A stretch of 64,000 bases of DNA from Apus apus (lineage: Eukaryota > Chordata > Aves > Apodiformes > Apodidae), in contig NC_067285.1 in assembly GCF_020740795.1 (NCBI RefSeq), positions 109,269,652-109,333,651 of the forward strand. Reading direction: 5' to 3'. Shown here piece after piece: positions 12,757 through 53,500 of this stretch. The notes under the pieces are model-generated. The model was not told the DNA's origin and made no database searches. It worked only from the letters and a program-made list of their open reading frames with translations. Position numbers and translations under genes: made by a program. Numbering within the stretch: the stretch's first letter is position 1; every line of letters begins with the position of its first letter.

Positions 12757-13545
12757 TATGAAGTTCAAGGCCAAGTGCAGGGTCCTGCACCTGGGTCAGC
12801 ACAACCCCAGGCACAAATACAGGCTGGGGGAAGAATGGCTGGAGAGCAGTGCTGAGGAGAAGGACTTGGGGGTGGTAGATGAGAAGCTCGATATGGGCCA
12901 CCAGTGTGTGCTGGAGCCCAGAGAGCCAGTTGTGTCCTGGGCTGCATCAAGAGAAGTGTGGCCAGCAGGGCCAGGGAGGGGATTCTGCCCCTCTGCTCTG
13001 CTCTGGTGAGACCCCACCTGGAATACTGTGTACAGCTCTGGTGCCCTCAGCACAAAAAAGATACAGACCTGTTGGAGAGGTTCCAGAGAAGGGCCACCAA
13101 GATGATCCAAGGGCTGGAGCAGCTCTGCTATGAAGACAGGCTGAGGGAGTTGGGGCTGTTCAGCCTGGAGAAGAGAAGGCTCTGGGGAAACCTTAGAGCA
13201 CCTTCCAGTACTTGAAAGGGGCTACAGGAAAGCTGGGGAGGGGCTTTTCATCAGAGAGGGCAGTGATAGGACAAGGGGTAATGTTTTTAAACTGAGAGAG
13301 GGGAAATTTAGGATAGATATTAGGAAGAAGTTCTTCACTGTAAGGATGGTGAGGAACTGGAATGGGTTGCCCAGGGAGGTTGTTGATGCCCCATCCCTGG
13401 AGGTTTTTAAGGCCAGGTTGGGTGAGGTTTTGTGCAGGCTGGTCTAGTGGTGGGGTTCCCTGCTCATGGCAGGGGGTTGGAACCTGATGATCTGTAAGGT
13501 CCCTTCCAACCTTAATGATTCTATGATTCTGTGATCCTATGACTA
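12757..13545 (+). mobile_element. CR1-type LINE fragment (copy b), 5'-truncated
   Basis: The 3' end of CR1 ORF2 and the 3' UTR. Motifs, readable over several frames, include [40 protein letters not shown] and SLEKRRLWG. The 3' UTR ends with ggtcccttccaacc (about 13499-13512) and imperfect attctatg repeats. Several frame changes show it is dead. It lies about 2 kb upstream of the KDM3A CpG island, in the same orientation as KDM3A. Confidence 0.93.
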
Positions 13546-13549
13546 TGTC

Positions 13550-14860
13550 ACTGTTGCTGTCATCCTGTGCCTTCTCTCTTGCTTTTGGCTGTCAAGGCAC
13601 AGTACCTGCTCAAACTATTTACATTTTAAAACAGCTTGGATGAATCTTCATGCTCCTCTGCATGTGGGTGCTGCTCATTTACAAAACCTACATCATTGTC
13701 TTTCACATTTCTCCTTAGAGCCTTCCTTTATTCTGGCGCTAATGGAAAAACTGTAATTACCATTAGGCAACTGGAATGCTACCAACAATTTGATCTATTG
13801 TATCAACTAATATTCCTTCCTTATTCCCCGACATCACTCTTCCTGCATTTATTAGTCATCTGGTCTTTGAGGCTAAGTGTTGCAAATGCATGAAAACTAA
13901 GGGCTTTAAAAAAGGAGGGTATACAACACCTATCTTGAATGACGTGTACATGCCTTTACAACAACCTAATACCTACAATGAAACAAGGAATTTGATGCTT
14001 TCAGGTATAGCTTGCATCATACAGTATCTTGTCACAAATTCCATTTTGTAGGTCTGGCCTATATATTAAATATTAAATCTGAGAATCAGCCATACCTGTT
14101 TTTCCTTTCAATGCCTGCTAATGATTATTTCTTCAGATGACATCTGGTTGCCGATATTTTAGACTAATTTTCTATTATCCACTTCTGTTTGTTTGTCTGT
14201 GGGAAATTTTACATATTACTAGATTAATCTTGTTGCTAGGAAGCACTGAAGAGGCCCTAAAGTTACCAAGGAATTTGGGCTGCCTGATCTGCATGGCATG
14301 AAGAAGAGTAACACCCTCATCGTGGCACATGAGGAGTTTTTTGTGCCTTTCGATTTCACATGTGAATGGGTTTGTTTTAATGTAGCAGCAGATGAGTGAT
14401 ACATGGGAGAGTCCTGAAGCAAACCGTTGGGAAACAGCTTTACAAATGCATTTAACACAAGTCTGGGAGCGTCTTCTTTGAGAAACTGGAGGCCAAGGCC
14501 AGAACATGGCAGGAACATCCTGTGTTCACCCGTAGTGAAGCCCCCGCTGCAGTCTGATGGGGAGTTTTGGAGCTCAGGTATCTCTGGTGATGGGAGGAAC
14601 CCCAGAGAAAGACTAAGTTCAACACCACCAGCTTCCAGTAAAGCGGATCACTCAACATCTTCTCGGCCTGGGGTACTTTCTTCGTTTTTGGGCTCCTTCT
14701 TCTCCCAGTCTCTGATAGTCTCGTGGTAAAAGGCGAATACGTGTGTCTCGCCAGGTCTCTGCAGAATACAACCAGCCTCCTCGCTACCGTGTCCCCAGTG
14801 TAACGGCTGAGTTCTCTTACGATCCTGGTTAGTCTTTCACAGCACACTCAGGTCTCGCAG
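13550..14860. other. Upstream flank of KDM3A, no gene assigned
   Basis: AT-rich to about 14400, then increasingly CpG-rich towards the island. The minus strand has a 131-codon open frame (14452-14847, see findings) that I could not assign to any family. Confidence 0.4.
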
Positions 14861-15052
14861 ACCTCCCAGGCGCCGGATGCCATTTTCTTGCAGGCACGAC
14901 TCCACAACCCACCCGCGACCGCAACCAGAGCTTCTCTACAGCCTGCCATCCTCTCGAGGAACCCCCAGGACACGTTATATTCCCCCCCTCAGCCCCTGCC
15001 AGGCCGGGGCCCGCCGCCCGCGGCCTCCCCGCCGCCCCCAGCCCGCCGGCAC

Positions 15053-15063
15053 AAAATGGCGGC
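15053..15063 (+). promoter_or_regulatory. YY1-like site
   Basis: aaaatggcggc matches the AAnATGGCGGC consensus of YY1 sites, which are often placed at or just downstream of transcription starts. It lies about 500 bp upstream of the expected KDM3A start, 55 bp from the NRF1 site, and could serve an upstream or divergent start. Confidence 0.55.
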
Positions 15064-15117
15064 CCGCCAGCCCCCCCCCCCCCCGCGGCGGCGCAGGTGT
15101 CAAGGCCGGTCCCTGCC

Positions 15118-15127
15118 GCGCATGCGC
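15118..15127. promoter_or_regulatory. NRF1 palindrome
   Basis: A perfect GCGCATGCGC, the canonical NRF1 binding palindrome, within the CpG island. It is about 430 bp upstream of the proximal CCAAT box. Confidence 0.65.
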
Positions 15128-15464
15128 AGAGGCGGCCGCAGGTGCCCCCTCCCCCCGGGCTATATCCGAGTACGCCGCGAACCGCACGTATAAGCGGCCG
15201 CCTCACGCCCGCTGCCTCCCTCAGATCCCTCCGCCAACCCCAAAGGCGGCCCTGACAGCTCAGGGCTCGGCTCGCCTGAGGCAGAAACACAAGTCTCAGG
15301 GCGCGCTGCGGCCTAAAGCATGTTTATTTTTCCACCTGGCCCCATCTTCGGGCTCCGCGTGGGGGCGGGCGGCCTGGCGGACTCCTTCCCTCGAACCTCG
15401 GCGGAAGGATTCCAGTTGTGTTTTTTTTTCCCCCCTCCGCCATCTGCTGAGCAACGGTTTGGGG

Positions 15465-15469
15465 GCGTG
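15465..15469 (+). promoter_or_regulatory. Candidate hypoxia response element core
   Basis: GCGTG, an RCGTG core, 30 bp upstream of the first CCAAT box; another GCGTG lies at 15357-15361. Mammalian KDM3A is known to be HIF-1-inducible through a promoter HRE. The motif is five bases long and expected by chance in CpG islands, so the assignment rests mostly on the known regulation. Confidence 0.3.
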
Positions 15470-15599
15470 GCCAGCGGCGCGGGCACCGCCCCCCCGGGCC
15501 AATCGCAGCGGGAGGCTTGGCGCTAGCCCCGCCCCTTTGGCGCGGCTCAGCCAATAGCGGGCGGGGCCGGCGCGGCGGGGGCGGGCGCGGGGTGTGCGC

Positions 15600-15792
15600 G
15601 GGCGCGGGGCCGCGCAGTCCGGCTCTGTCGCCGCAGCTGCTGTGGCGGGTGCTGGGGGGGGGGGGGCGGGCGGGGGTGGAAAGCGCCGCGTTCCCGCATC
15701 CCCCGGTGTCCCGGCATCCCCGGTGTCCCCGCATCCTCCGTGTCCGGGCTCCCGAGCGGGGCGCGGCGGCAGGGCCCGGGGGTGGGAAGCAG
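15600..15792 (+). other. KDM3A: Probable KDM3A non-coding exon 1 (5' UTR)
   Basis: Inferred first exon. It starts downstream of the CCAAT and GC boxes and ends at a strong donor, CAG|gtgagg, with the intron beginning at 15793. The segment contains no ATG. The transcription start is not visible, so the left edge is approximate. Intron 1 would run 15793-16307 and end at a long polypyrimidine tract plus cag at 16305-16307. Confidence 0.5.
15694..15744 (+). repeat. 17-bp x3 tandem repeat in KDM3A exon 1
   Basis: Three contiguous 17-bp units (15694-15710, 15711-15727, 15728-15744) share the pattern CC-GCATCC-CC-GTGTC with a few substitutions. A run of 13 G lies just upstream (15654-15666). Confidence 0.8.
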
Positions 15793-16329
15793 GTGAGGGC
15801 AGGGGTGAAGCTGGAGGGACCGGGCGGGCGGGCAGTAGCGGGGTGTCGGTGAGGGGGGGAGAAGGCGTCCGGACGGAGCTTGTCCCGCTCGCCTCCTTCG
15901 TAGCCTTCAGCCCCTCCTTCAGCTGCCGCCTCGGCTCCTCGGAGGGAGGGAACAAAGAGGCCGCCGGGGCAGAGCGGTTGGCCGGCCGGGCTGGAAAGGG
16001 CTGGGGACTGCACTGCAGCAGCCGCCGGTGTTTCCTTTCCCACCCCCACGGAGGGAACGGTGAACAAGACCGTGGGCAGAGAAGCATCCTGTGGGGGTCT
16101 GAGGGCTCGGCGGGGGCGGGAAGGGGGAGGACGGGGAGGAGAAGAGGGAAGCAGCGCTGCTCCCGCCTGCCCCGGCCCCGCCAGGCCCGGGGGCGAGGGG
16201 CCGGGAGCGCAGCCTGCCCGCTGGACCCCGCCTTGGCTTTCTCATGTTGGTTTTCTTTCTTTATTGTGGGTTTTTTTTTTTCTCTCTCTCTCTCCTCCCT
16301 CCGTCAGTTTCCTCCCTGGAGGCCTCCCG

Positions 16330-16338
16330 ATGAGTTAA
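16330..16338 (+). promoter_or_regulatory. Minimal upstream ORF (Met-Ser-stop) in the KDM3A leader
   Basis: ATG AGT TAA ends one base before the KDM3A start codon at 16340. It is the only upstream ATG in the predicted leader (exon 1 plus 16308-16339). Its context is weak (C at -3, A at +4), whereas the main ATG has A at -3 and G at +4. Leaky scanning or termination-reinitiation could therefore pass ribosomes to the main ATG. Confidence 0.7.
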
Positions 16339-16339
16339 A

Positions 16340-45764
<29,425 letters not shown>

Positions 45765-46735
45765 AGCAGAAAGCCTTAACCACACACTATGAAACAGAAG
45801 CGTTGGCAGCTGTTTTAACTACTCAGTCAGGACCTCTGAGGACTTTGAGATTATATGAATGTTACCTCATCTTCCTTTCAGCAGTACCAGAGGATCGTGG
45901 TACTATGTTCTGTGTATTCTTCCAATGTTTACAAACCTGATATGTATATGTAGTAATATGTATGGACTGTGGCATACTGTGAATGCTCAGTTGCAATAGA
46001 ACTTTATATGGAGTTGCTCTCCAAACTGTACAAAATACCTCCTATAGAACTGTCGGAAACTACTCCAAATTATTCATTTGAAAAATATTATTCAAAACAT
46101 TGTAAAGCTTCAATTTTTAAAATTGGGGTGGGAGGGAGTATGGAGTCACCTGATTTAATAACCAATTTACATGAAAATAAGAATGCAGTTCTGAAATTTC
46201 ACATTAACATAGAACTAGCATTTAAAAGTAGCTTTAAGCTATTGTATAGTAACATAGAGATGGGGGTTAACCATCTTTAGGTAAATGTATTTAAATTTCT
46301 AAATGTTAAAAGACTTTTAATCAAATGTCTCTGTTTGAAACTGCTCTTTAATTTGAACTGATGTTTGATTCTCTGGTTTTTAACACTGAATGGTCTACAT
46401 AAAATTCTTCTATTTCAGATATTGTTCCTTGCTTGGCTTCTTCAATTGACTCTGCAAAATGTAATTAACGCTTCACAATGCAAAGGAAGATTCTGTATCC
46501 AATACTGTTCATACTATTTTTAAAGTCTCTGAAGGCTTAGAGGATTGAATTTAGTGACATCTGTTTAGAGCTTTTTTGGTTAACCCAAAGCATGACTTAG
46601 CTTGACCCTTGCTTCTCAGCCAGTGCCAGTTCTAAGGTCTGTGTCAAATGAGCTTTGCAGCTTCAGCCTTAAATGGCACACGTTGCACCACAATTATTTG
46701 GACTGAGAACATAATAAAATAGGCGGAGACGGGTC
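45765..46735 (+). other. KDM3A: KDM3A 3' UTR
   Basis: Non-coding tail after the TAA at 45762-45764, AT-rich with no recognisable repeat. The end is inferred from the first clear AATAAA; no cDNA was available. An incidental 103-codon open frame within it (45969-46280) resembles nothing. Confidence 0.7.
46713..46718 (+). terminator. KDM3A polyadenylation signal
   Basis: A canonical AATAAA about 950 nt after the KDM3A stop codon, and the only one found in the 3' flank. A U/GU-rich stretch follows at about 46784-46800. Confidence 0.65.
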
Positions 46736-47113
46736 AAGAGTGAAAATGAGCATCTCATCTAATGAGATAAGCTGAGATAAAATTAACCTTTCTGTTCTTC
46801 AGTGTCCTCCCCAGCACTGAAATGTACAGGGTAGCTGTTTGAGCTAGGCCTGGGGGGAACCTCTTAGTTAGCCAAAAGTCACTTTTCTGAACTCTGTGTA
46901 ACAAGCTGACAAACTCTATGCAAATTCCCCTCCCTGCAGTACTTCACCTGCTACCTTTGATCAGCTCCCACTGTTCCAAGTCTCTGAAGGCGACAGGATT
47001 TTTTTTCAGAGAACCTTCCTGTTATCCATCCCTCAGTATCCAAAGTGGCTGCAGTTCCCTGGAAGGAGCAGGAATCTCTTAGGTTAAAGTGGGCTCTTAA
47101 AAGGTTTGTCACT

Positions 47114-47846
47114 GAATCATGGAATTGTCAGAGTTGGAAGGGACCGCTGGAGATCATCCAGTCCAACCCCCCTGTTAAAGCAGGATCCCCTAGAGCACAT
47201 TACTCAGGGCTGCATCCAGGGGAGTCTTGAATATCTTCAGAGAAAGGGACTCCACAACCTCCCTGGGCAGCCTGTCCCAGGGCTCTTGTCACCATCACCC
47301 TAAAGAAGTTTTTCCTCATATTTTGGTGGAACTTCCCATGTTCCAGCTTGTGCCCATTGCCCCTCGTCCTGTCACTGGGCACTACTGAGCAGAGTCTGGC
47401 TCCATCCTCCCTGCACCCACCCTTTAGGTACTTGTAGGCATTGATAAGGTCTCCCCTCAGCCTTCTCTTTAGCTAAAGAGTCCCAGCTCTCAGCCTTTTC
47501 TTACAAGATACTCCAATCCCCCAGTCATCTTTGTTGCCCTCTGCTGGACTCTTTCCAGTAGTTCCTGTCTCTGTGGGCTCCCAGTTCAAGAACTGAACTC
47601 AGTTCTCCAGATGTGGACTCACCAGGGCAGAGTAGAGGGGGAGAATGGCCTCTCTTGACCTACTGGCCACATTCTTCCTTATGCAACCCAGGATTCCATT
47701 GGCCCTCTTGGAAGCAAGGTTCATGGATCATTTACTGTCTACCAGGAATCCCAGATCCTTCCCAGAACTGCTTTCCAGCAGGTCCACCCCAAACCTATAT
47801 TGGTGCATGTGTTCAGGGAGAACTTCCCTCCACCTCTACTTGCTGA
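47114..47846 (-). mobile_element. CR1-type LINE fragment (copy d), intergenic
   Basis: The 3' end lies on the left (gaatcatggaattgtcagag, then gttggaagggacc on +). The standard CR1 3' region follows in reverse: the CTCCACAACCTCCCTGGGCAG block, cctgtcactgggc and gactctttccag. Frames are broken. It lies between the KDM3A and CHMP3 3' ends. Confidence 0.92.
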
Positions 47847-47849
47847 GGC

Positions 47850-50010
47850 CTCTAGGTGACAGTAGCTACTGGCCTGTTTCTGGTTGCTCCAGCTGGCTGC
47901 CATAAGGAAAAGCACTAAACTCTGGATTTGGCATTCTGTGCTTCAACTAGTTAACAGCCTTAAAGGCTGAATGTTCTCTTGCAGTGTCAAGTCTGAAGTA
48001 AATGAACTCAAGCACTCCAGTTGCTTTTCCTGGAGCCAGCTGGGGTGTCTGTGGGGATGAGGTGCTTACCTCACAGCCACTGATACTATCCACACTTAGG
48101 TACTTGCAGACACATGAAAAGACCCATTGTTGGATTTGGGACTGTTCCTATTGAGGCACTGTTGTTCAATCTGGTTTTATTGCAGCTCGACCTACCCACT
48201 CTCTTACTTAAGACTCTTTATTTTTTTTTTTCTTTCTGAGCTATCTTCTCTGGGTTTTTAAGACGACAAGAAACTAATTGTCCCATTTGCCAGTTCTTGT
48301 TATATTTGGGGTGAAGCTGGAACACTTGAATTACACTGTTCTCCCACCAAGGGCCCAGCCCTGGAGCACTGGGGTTACTTGCTGTGCTGTGCCTGTGTTT
48401 GCCACCCAGGGCCACCAAGGTGAGCAGTGCTTGGCCCCTCCTGGCTTCTTGTGGCTGACACTGGGAGCTGTTGGACACCACCAGGAGGCTGTGTGCCCTG
48501 TCTGTGACTCTACACTTGCTGTCAGAACACACTCATAGCTTTCTTTTGGTAAGAAACTCTTCCGTTTGCCTGTGAGGCTTTTGTGGCACAGACAGGTTCA
48601 GGTGAGAGATGCTGTGGCCTCTTCCTTTGCAAGCTGCCTGCTGTGAGTCACCACTTTACTTTTGCCTGAAGTTTTTCCCTGAGAGAAGCCACACCTCTCC
48701 TTTTGTTTTGGTTTCACTTCACTCTAAAAATAGGCCATTTAAGCAGCAGATGGCTTTTTACCACTTGTGGGATAGTGAAGTGATAGTACCTGGAACGAAG
48801 TGATGTTCCCTTCTGGTGCAGTGCTTCAGTGACTCACAAAATTCCAGATGAAGAGCTCTGCCTGGTGCCTGTAAAACTGGATTTGCAGGTGAGCTGAGTG
48901 GGTGACAAATGCCACTGTGCAGCAGCTGTGATCAGCCACAGCTCTCAGAAGCTTGGCTGGTGCCAGCTTGATTTGTTACCAATCTTGGAAGACTGAAAAA
49001 GGTAATTACATGGGATCAGGGTCAGTTTTGGTCCCACACCTGACCAGCTCCTGCACTGCACATTCTCCCCTTGGCACAGCCCAAGGCAGAAGAGCCTGGT
49101 GCCTGCCTCAGGGTCTAGCAGAACTACTCTAACACACCCTGAGTCAGGGACCACCTCTGCCAACTGATTTCTCATCGCTTTCATACCCTGTTTTAAGCTT
49201 GGTTCTTTGAGCTGCCTGTCCCCCAGTTGGGAACTCCTTTTTCCCCATTTGTGCAGGGTGCTGAGTAGAGAAAACATTGCTCCTGCCTTGTGTTCACTGA
49301 GAGGGAGGGGAAGAGCACCTTTGCTGAAGGTCCCCTGCTTTCCCCCAAGCAGGGAGGGGAACCCTGCCTGCCCAAGAGCTCCTCTCCATTCTGCCCTCGG
49401 TGCTTCACAGGCTCTCAGAAGAGAGTGGGCTGATGGAAGCAAAACCACTGATGGTGTAATTATCCCTTCTGTGTGCAACCAGCCTGTCTCCCAGGGTTGC
49501 TCTGATCCAGCACGGAGCTGGCAGAGCTGTTTTGCCTTTTAGGAGTATGAGTTACATGTGCTTTGCAGTAAGAAATGAAGAAAAAGGCTTCTGGAGCTGG
49601 CCAATATGAAAGGGCTTATGCAGGTCTGGAAACCTCTGGTCGCCTGCTCTTCTCAGAGCGGAGGAGGGAGCAGTCCCTGGCAGCACCAGGCAGCGTCGCT
49701 GTGCCTGAAGAGCAGCTCTTGCCGGAGGCAGAACTGTCCCCGGAGGAAAGCCACGCAGCAGGACTGGCAGCCTGAGCCTGCCGTTGCTAAATACGGCTCT
49801 GCCTGGTCAGGGCTGCAAGAGAGCAGTGATTTAACAGCTGCTCTGATGGCAAGCTTTTCTGTAACTCTGTTGTGAAGGCCCTAAATGTGCTAAAGACAAA
49901 AAAAATAAAAACGGTGCTATAAACCCCAGAGGGGTTTAGAGGTGGGTATTGTTTGTGCAAAGAGTCTGAAGTGATGCAAACTAAACTGATGCACGGGAGC
50001 AACTGTTAAA
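47850..50010. other. KDM3A-CHMP3 spacer, no gene recognised
   Basis: Tail-to-tail intergenic DNA. Open frames on both strands (for example 48945-49478 minus and 49207-49542 plus) are short and overlap each other antisense, with no known motif. A T-rich tract lies at about 48218-48234. Confidence 0.5.
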
Positions 50011-50016
50011 AGCAGC

Positions 50017-50022
50017 TTTAAT
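50017..50022 (-). terminator. Candidate CHMP3 polyadenylation signal
   Basis: ATTAAA on the minus strand, about 420 nt beyond the CHMP3 stop codon. It is the best signal I see before unrelated sequence; no canonical minus-strand AATAAA is closer to the stop. Confidence 0.45.
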
Positions 50023-50305
50023 AAAACTTGTAGTGATTCCAAAAAAACCAAAAATCTTACCACTGAAGGTTTTTGGTAGCAGATTAAGCCAAAGTGCCTG
50101 TTAGTGAAAGATGCTACTCGAAGGTAAGAATGTATTTCAGGACTTTACATCTGAATATACACCACATGACACCACCACTGCCATTTCACCACAGCCTCTC
50201 ACAGGGGAGAGGGGCTAAACAGAAAGATAAGCTCTACAGACTGCACTCCCCAAGAAGAAGTATATTACAGTAGTTTCTTGGAGAATACACTCCCCAGGAA
50301 GAAAT

Positions 50306-50329
50306 ATATATATATATGTATATATATTA
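50306..50329. repeat. (TA)n microsatellite in CHMP3 3' UTR
   Basis: An alternating AT tract with one g interruption, inside the inferred 3' UTR. Confidence 0.9.
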
Positions 50330-50440
50330 CATAAAATACTCTCACATACGAAGTTTTGCATTTGGAAGGTAGGACAGAACATCCCATTGCAAAAACAAAA
50401 AAAAAAGAAGAGCAAGGCAAACTGTACAGGTGTGTCACCC

Positions 50441-50574
50441 TTAGCTCCGCAGGGTGGCCAGGCGTGACTGCATGGCTTCGATGTCCTCCTCCTCATCCAC
50501 AGCAGCTGCTGCTCCCATGGGCTCAGGTTCTGGGAGATCATCTGGGACTTTACTAGGTGCTTTACCCAAGGCCC
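50441..50574 (-). CDS. CHMP3: CHMP3 last coding exon
   Basis: Residues 175-218 by inferred numbering. PSKVPDDLPEPEP is followed by an Ala-rich stretch, an acidic DEEED patch and the C-terminal RLATLRS helix that binds MIT domains and holds the autoinhibited state. The acidic run is shorter than in human, accounting for most of the four-residue length difference. Confidence 0.94.
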
Positions 50575-53500
50575 CTGCAAATAAGGAACAAGCTCGTTAG
50601 GGTGCATCAGGTCTTTGTTTAATAATTAGCAGCTTTCAGGTATATGTATTTAAAATTATTCACTTGTGGTAAAGGTCACATACAAGAGCTGTCTGACTTT
50701 ACCATACAATAGTTTGGGTGGGAAGAGTTCTTTAAAGGTCATCTAGTCCAACCCCCTTGCAGTCAGAAGGGGCACCTCCCACTAGACCAGGTTGCTCAGA
50801 GCCCCATGCAGCCTGACCTGGAATGTGCCCAGGGATGAGGCTTCTACCACCCCCTCTGGGCAACCTGTGCCAGGGTTTCACCACCCTCACGGTAAAACAT
50901 TTCTTCCTTATATCTAGTTTACATCTCCCCTCTTTCAGTTTAAAGCCATCACCCCTTGTCCTATCACAACAGGCTCTATTAAAAAGTCTGTCCCCATCTT
51001 TCCCTCTTTAAGTATTGACCACTCAAGATAAGGTCTCCCCAGAGCCTTCTCTTCTGCAGGCTGAAGAACTCCGGCTCTCTCAGCCTGTCCTCACAGGAGG
51101 GGTGCTCCAGCTCTGACCATTTCTGTGGCTTCCTCTGGACTTTACCAGCCCTGGGCTGGTGGCTGATGCAGCAGCAGTGACTTGTCAGCCCCTCCTGAGC
51201 TTCTGTGCTCCTGGGGCTGCTGAGCCTGCCCCAGCATGCTGCCTGCTCCCACAGCCTGCCCAGCAGGAAGGGAGCTGCTCCCAGCCAGGAAACAGGATGG
51301 AAGAAACAAGAGAGGGCAACAAGCCAGGGGCAGGGCCCAAGGTAACACCAGGGCAGGAGCTGCTGAACTGTGCTTTCTGTGTCTAACAGCTGGACACAGC
51401 AGCAGGACCTAGACTGGTCACACCACAGTTCCCAGGAAATTCAGGCAAGGAGCACCAGGCATTATCTAATTGAAATAACCAGTAGGTCATCACTTCCTGA
51501 GCTGTAAGGCACAAGCTGGGGGGTTGCTTTGCATTTTGGTTTTAGGGTTTTTTTGTTTGTTTTGTGGGGGTATTTTTCCCCCCCAACAACTCCAGGTATT
51601 ATCAGCATTTTGCAGCCAGGAATCACAGCACAGCCTAAGATTCAAGGCAATGCAGCTGAGTTTACTTCCTGGCTTCATTAATAAGTGTCTCTCATCAATC
51701 ATATAAATTCCATCTCATTAAAAAGATCCACTGTACAGACGAACACGGATCTGTCACAGCCCCAGCTGCAGCACTGCAGCAGCATCAACTGATGCATCAT
51801 TACTTAGGCTTTACTGAACCCACTGGCCTTCTCAGCCAGTATTCCCTGAGAAACCAGTTTGATGGAGCATTCTTTCTGTTGGCAAAGGCAGGAACACCTC
51901 TGGGAGGACACAGTCAAGTCAGAACAGATGAAGGTTCAAACTGCCAGGCAAGGCTCCCCTCCCAGCAAACACACACACTCACCAGCTGTAATTTCAAAAA
52001 GGATTTTGTCAATTTCCATCTCGGCTTCCTCTTCCATTTCCTCCTGATCCTCCAGGCTTTCAAAGGTGTCCTCCAGCATTTCCTCTATAATACCAGCCTA
52101 GCAGAAGAAACAGGCAGGGAGTGATGTCCTTGGAAACAGGAGAGTAAGAGGACTCGCTTCCTACTTTGGGGATCAGGTTATGCCTTATCCAGGCATTTAA
52201 AGTTCAAGCTTTCCAGATCAGGGCTCTCCTGTTGCAGGAGGGTTGCCCAGCATGCCTGCCTACACTTACTGCACAGTTCTGTACAACTGCTGCACAGGAA
52301 AAATGTGAGAAAACTGAGGATTAAATACATTTTCTCACTTTGAAACCCTCAAGCTATTACTCCTTGTTGTTGCATGTCTGAACACTGAACCCAGCTTGCT
52401 CCAGGTGTGCAGTTGTATTTAACACACTTTGCTCATGAAGGATAAATTGTAAAACATGTTGTAGAATCAGTGTTTGACACAGCTTCCTTTCTTCCTGTCT
52501 TGTGTTAGAAAACATCTCTCTGCAGGGCCTCAACCAAATTGTTCTGGTGCACAGTGGCTAAACAGTTAACAAGTTGAAACAAGTTGATCTGACCTAAACA
52601 ATCTCTAGTGCTAAGGTGTGTGTGTGGGGGGGAAGCAAAACAATTTTGGTAGTTGAAAACAGCCACACTAGAAAATTAATATGCTTTAAATCAAAGCATG
52701 TTCATTAGGTGGAGACACTAAATCGCATGTTTTAAATCCAGTGTCAGACTAGCCATCTTGCCCAAGATGGGATTTTCACCTTCTCACTCCACAACAGGCA
52801 GGGGGGGGATCTTTCTTAATTAACATTTTCACCCCTGAAAGCAGGAAATTGTCTCCCCTGGCACAGACAGAAGCTTGGGGATACAGGCAGTCACTGGGAG
52901 CAGGCATGAGCCCTGCTTCCAGACTTGTTCTTGTGACAAGATGACCAAGCCACAACCACTCTGTGTGGGGACCAACTTTCCTCCTCTTCCATCCTCAGCC
53001 TGAGCAGCTTTTTCAGCTTCAAGCTTCACACCAAACATGTTGCAGGTTTGTGTTTTCCCCACAACAGTAACTTGCTGTAAAGTCCCCAGCTATGAATTTC
53101 TGCTTGTCTGAACTCACACAAGCCTCCTGACAAAGGGGCCACCTCAGCAGTTGCACAGCACAGCAATGACCACCTCTCATTCACCCAAATCTCATTTATG
53201 TTACAGATCTTACCTTCATCATCTCTTTGGACAACTCCCTCATTGTTGCTTGGATTTCAGGGACTTTCACTAGATTTTGCATAGCTTTCATGACTTCTGT
53301 GCTCTTCTGCAACGAACCTGCTACTCTCAGGACAGCTGTGGAGGAGAGGCATAGAGAAGCTTGAATGATCCCTGCACCACTGAAAGCAAAGAAATTTCAT
53401 CCTCCCTACATGGAGAAAAATTTGTTTGCATGTAGGTAATTTAATTTTAAAAAGAAATGGACACCCCACTTTTCAATTCTTGTTGTCTGCCCTCCTGAAA

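Larger units (their letters stand above)
14860..16310. promoter_or_regulatory. CpG island / KDM3A promoter region
   Basis: Very high G+C with dense CpG, in sharp contrast to both flanks. It contains two CCAAT boxes (15499-15503 and 15551-15555), GC boxes (about 15527-15537 and 15558-15568), an NRF1 palindrome and a YY1-like site. No strong TATA box sits at the likely KDM3A start, as usual for CpG-island promoters. The long open frames on both strands here are a by-product of stop-codon scarcity in GC-rich DNA and are not annotated as genes. Confidence 0.85.
50000..50440 (-). other. CHMP3: CHMP3 3' UTR (inferred)
   Basis: Non-coding sequence between the CHMP3 stop and the candidate ATTAAA. 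It contains an AT dinucleotide tract (about 50306-50329) and a near-duplicate of an actcccca(a/g)gaagaa word (about 50247 and 50289). Confidence 0.5.
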
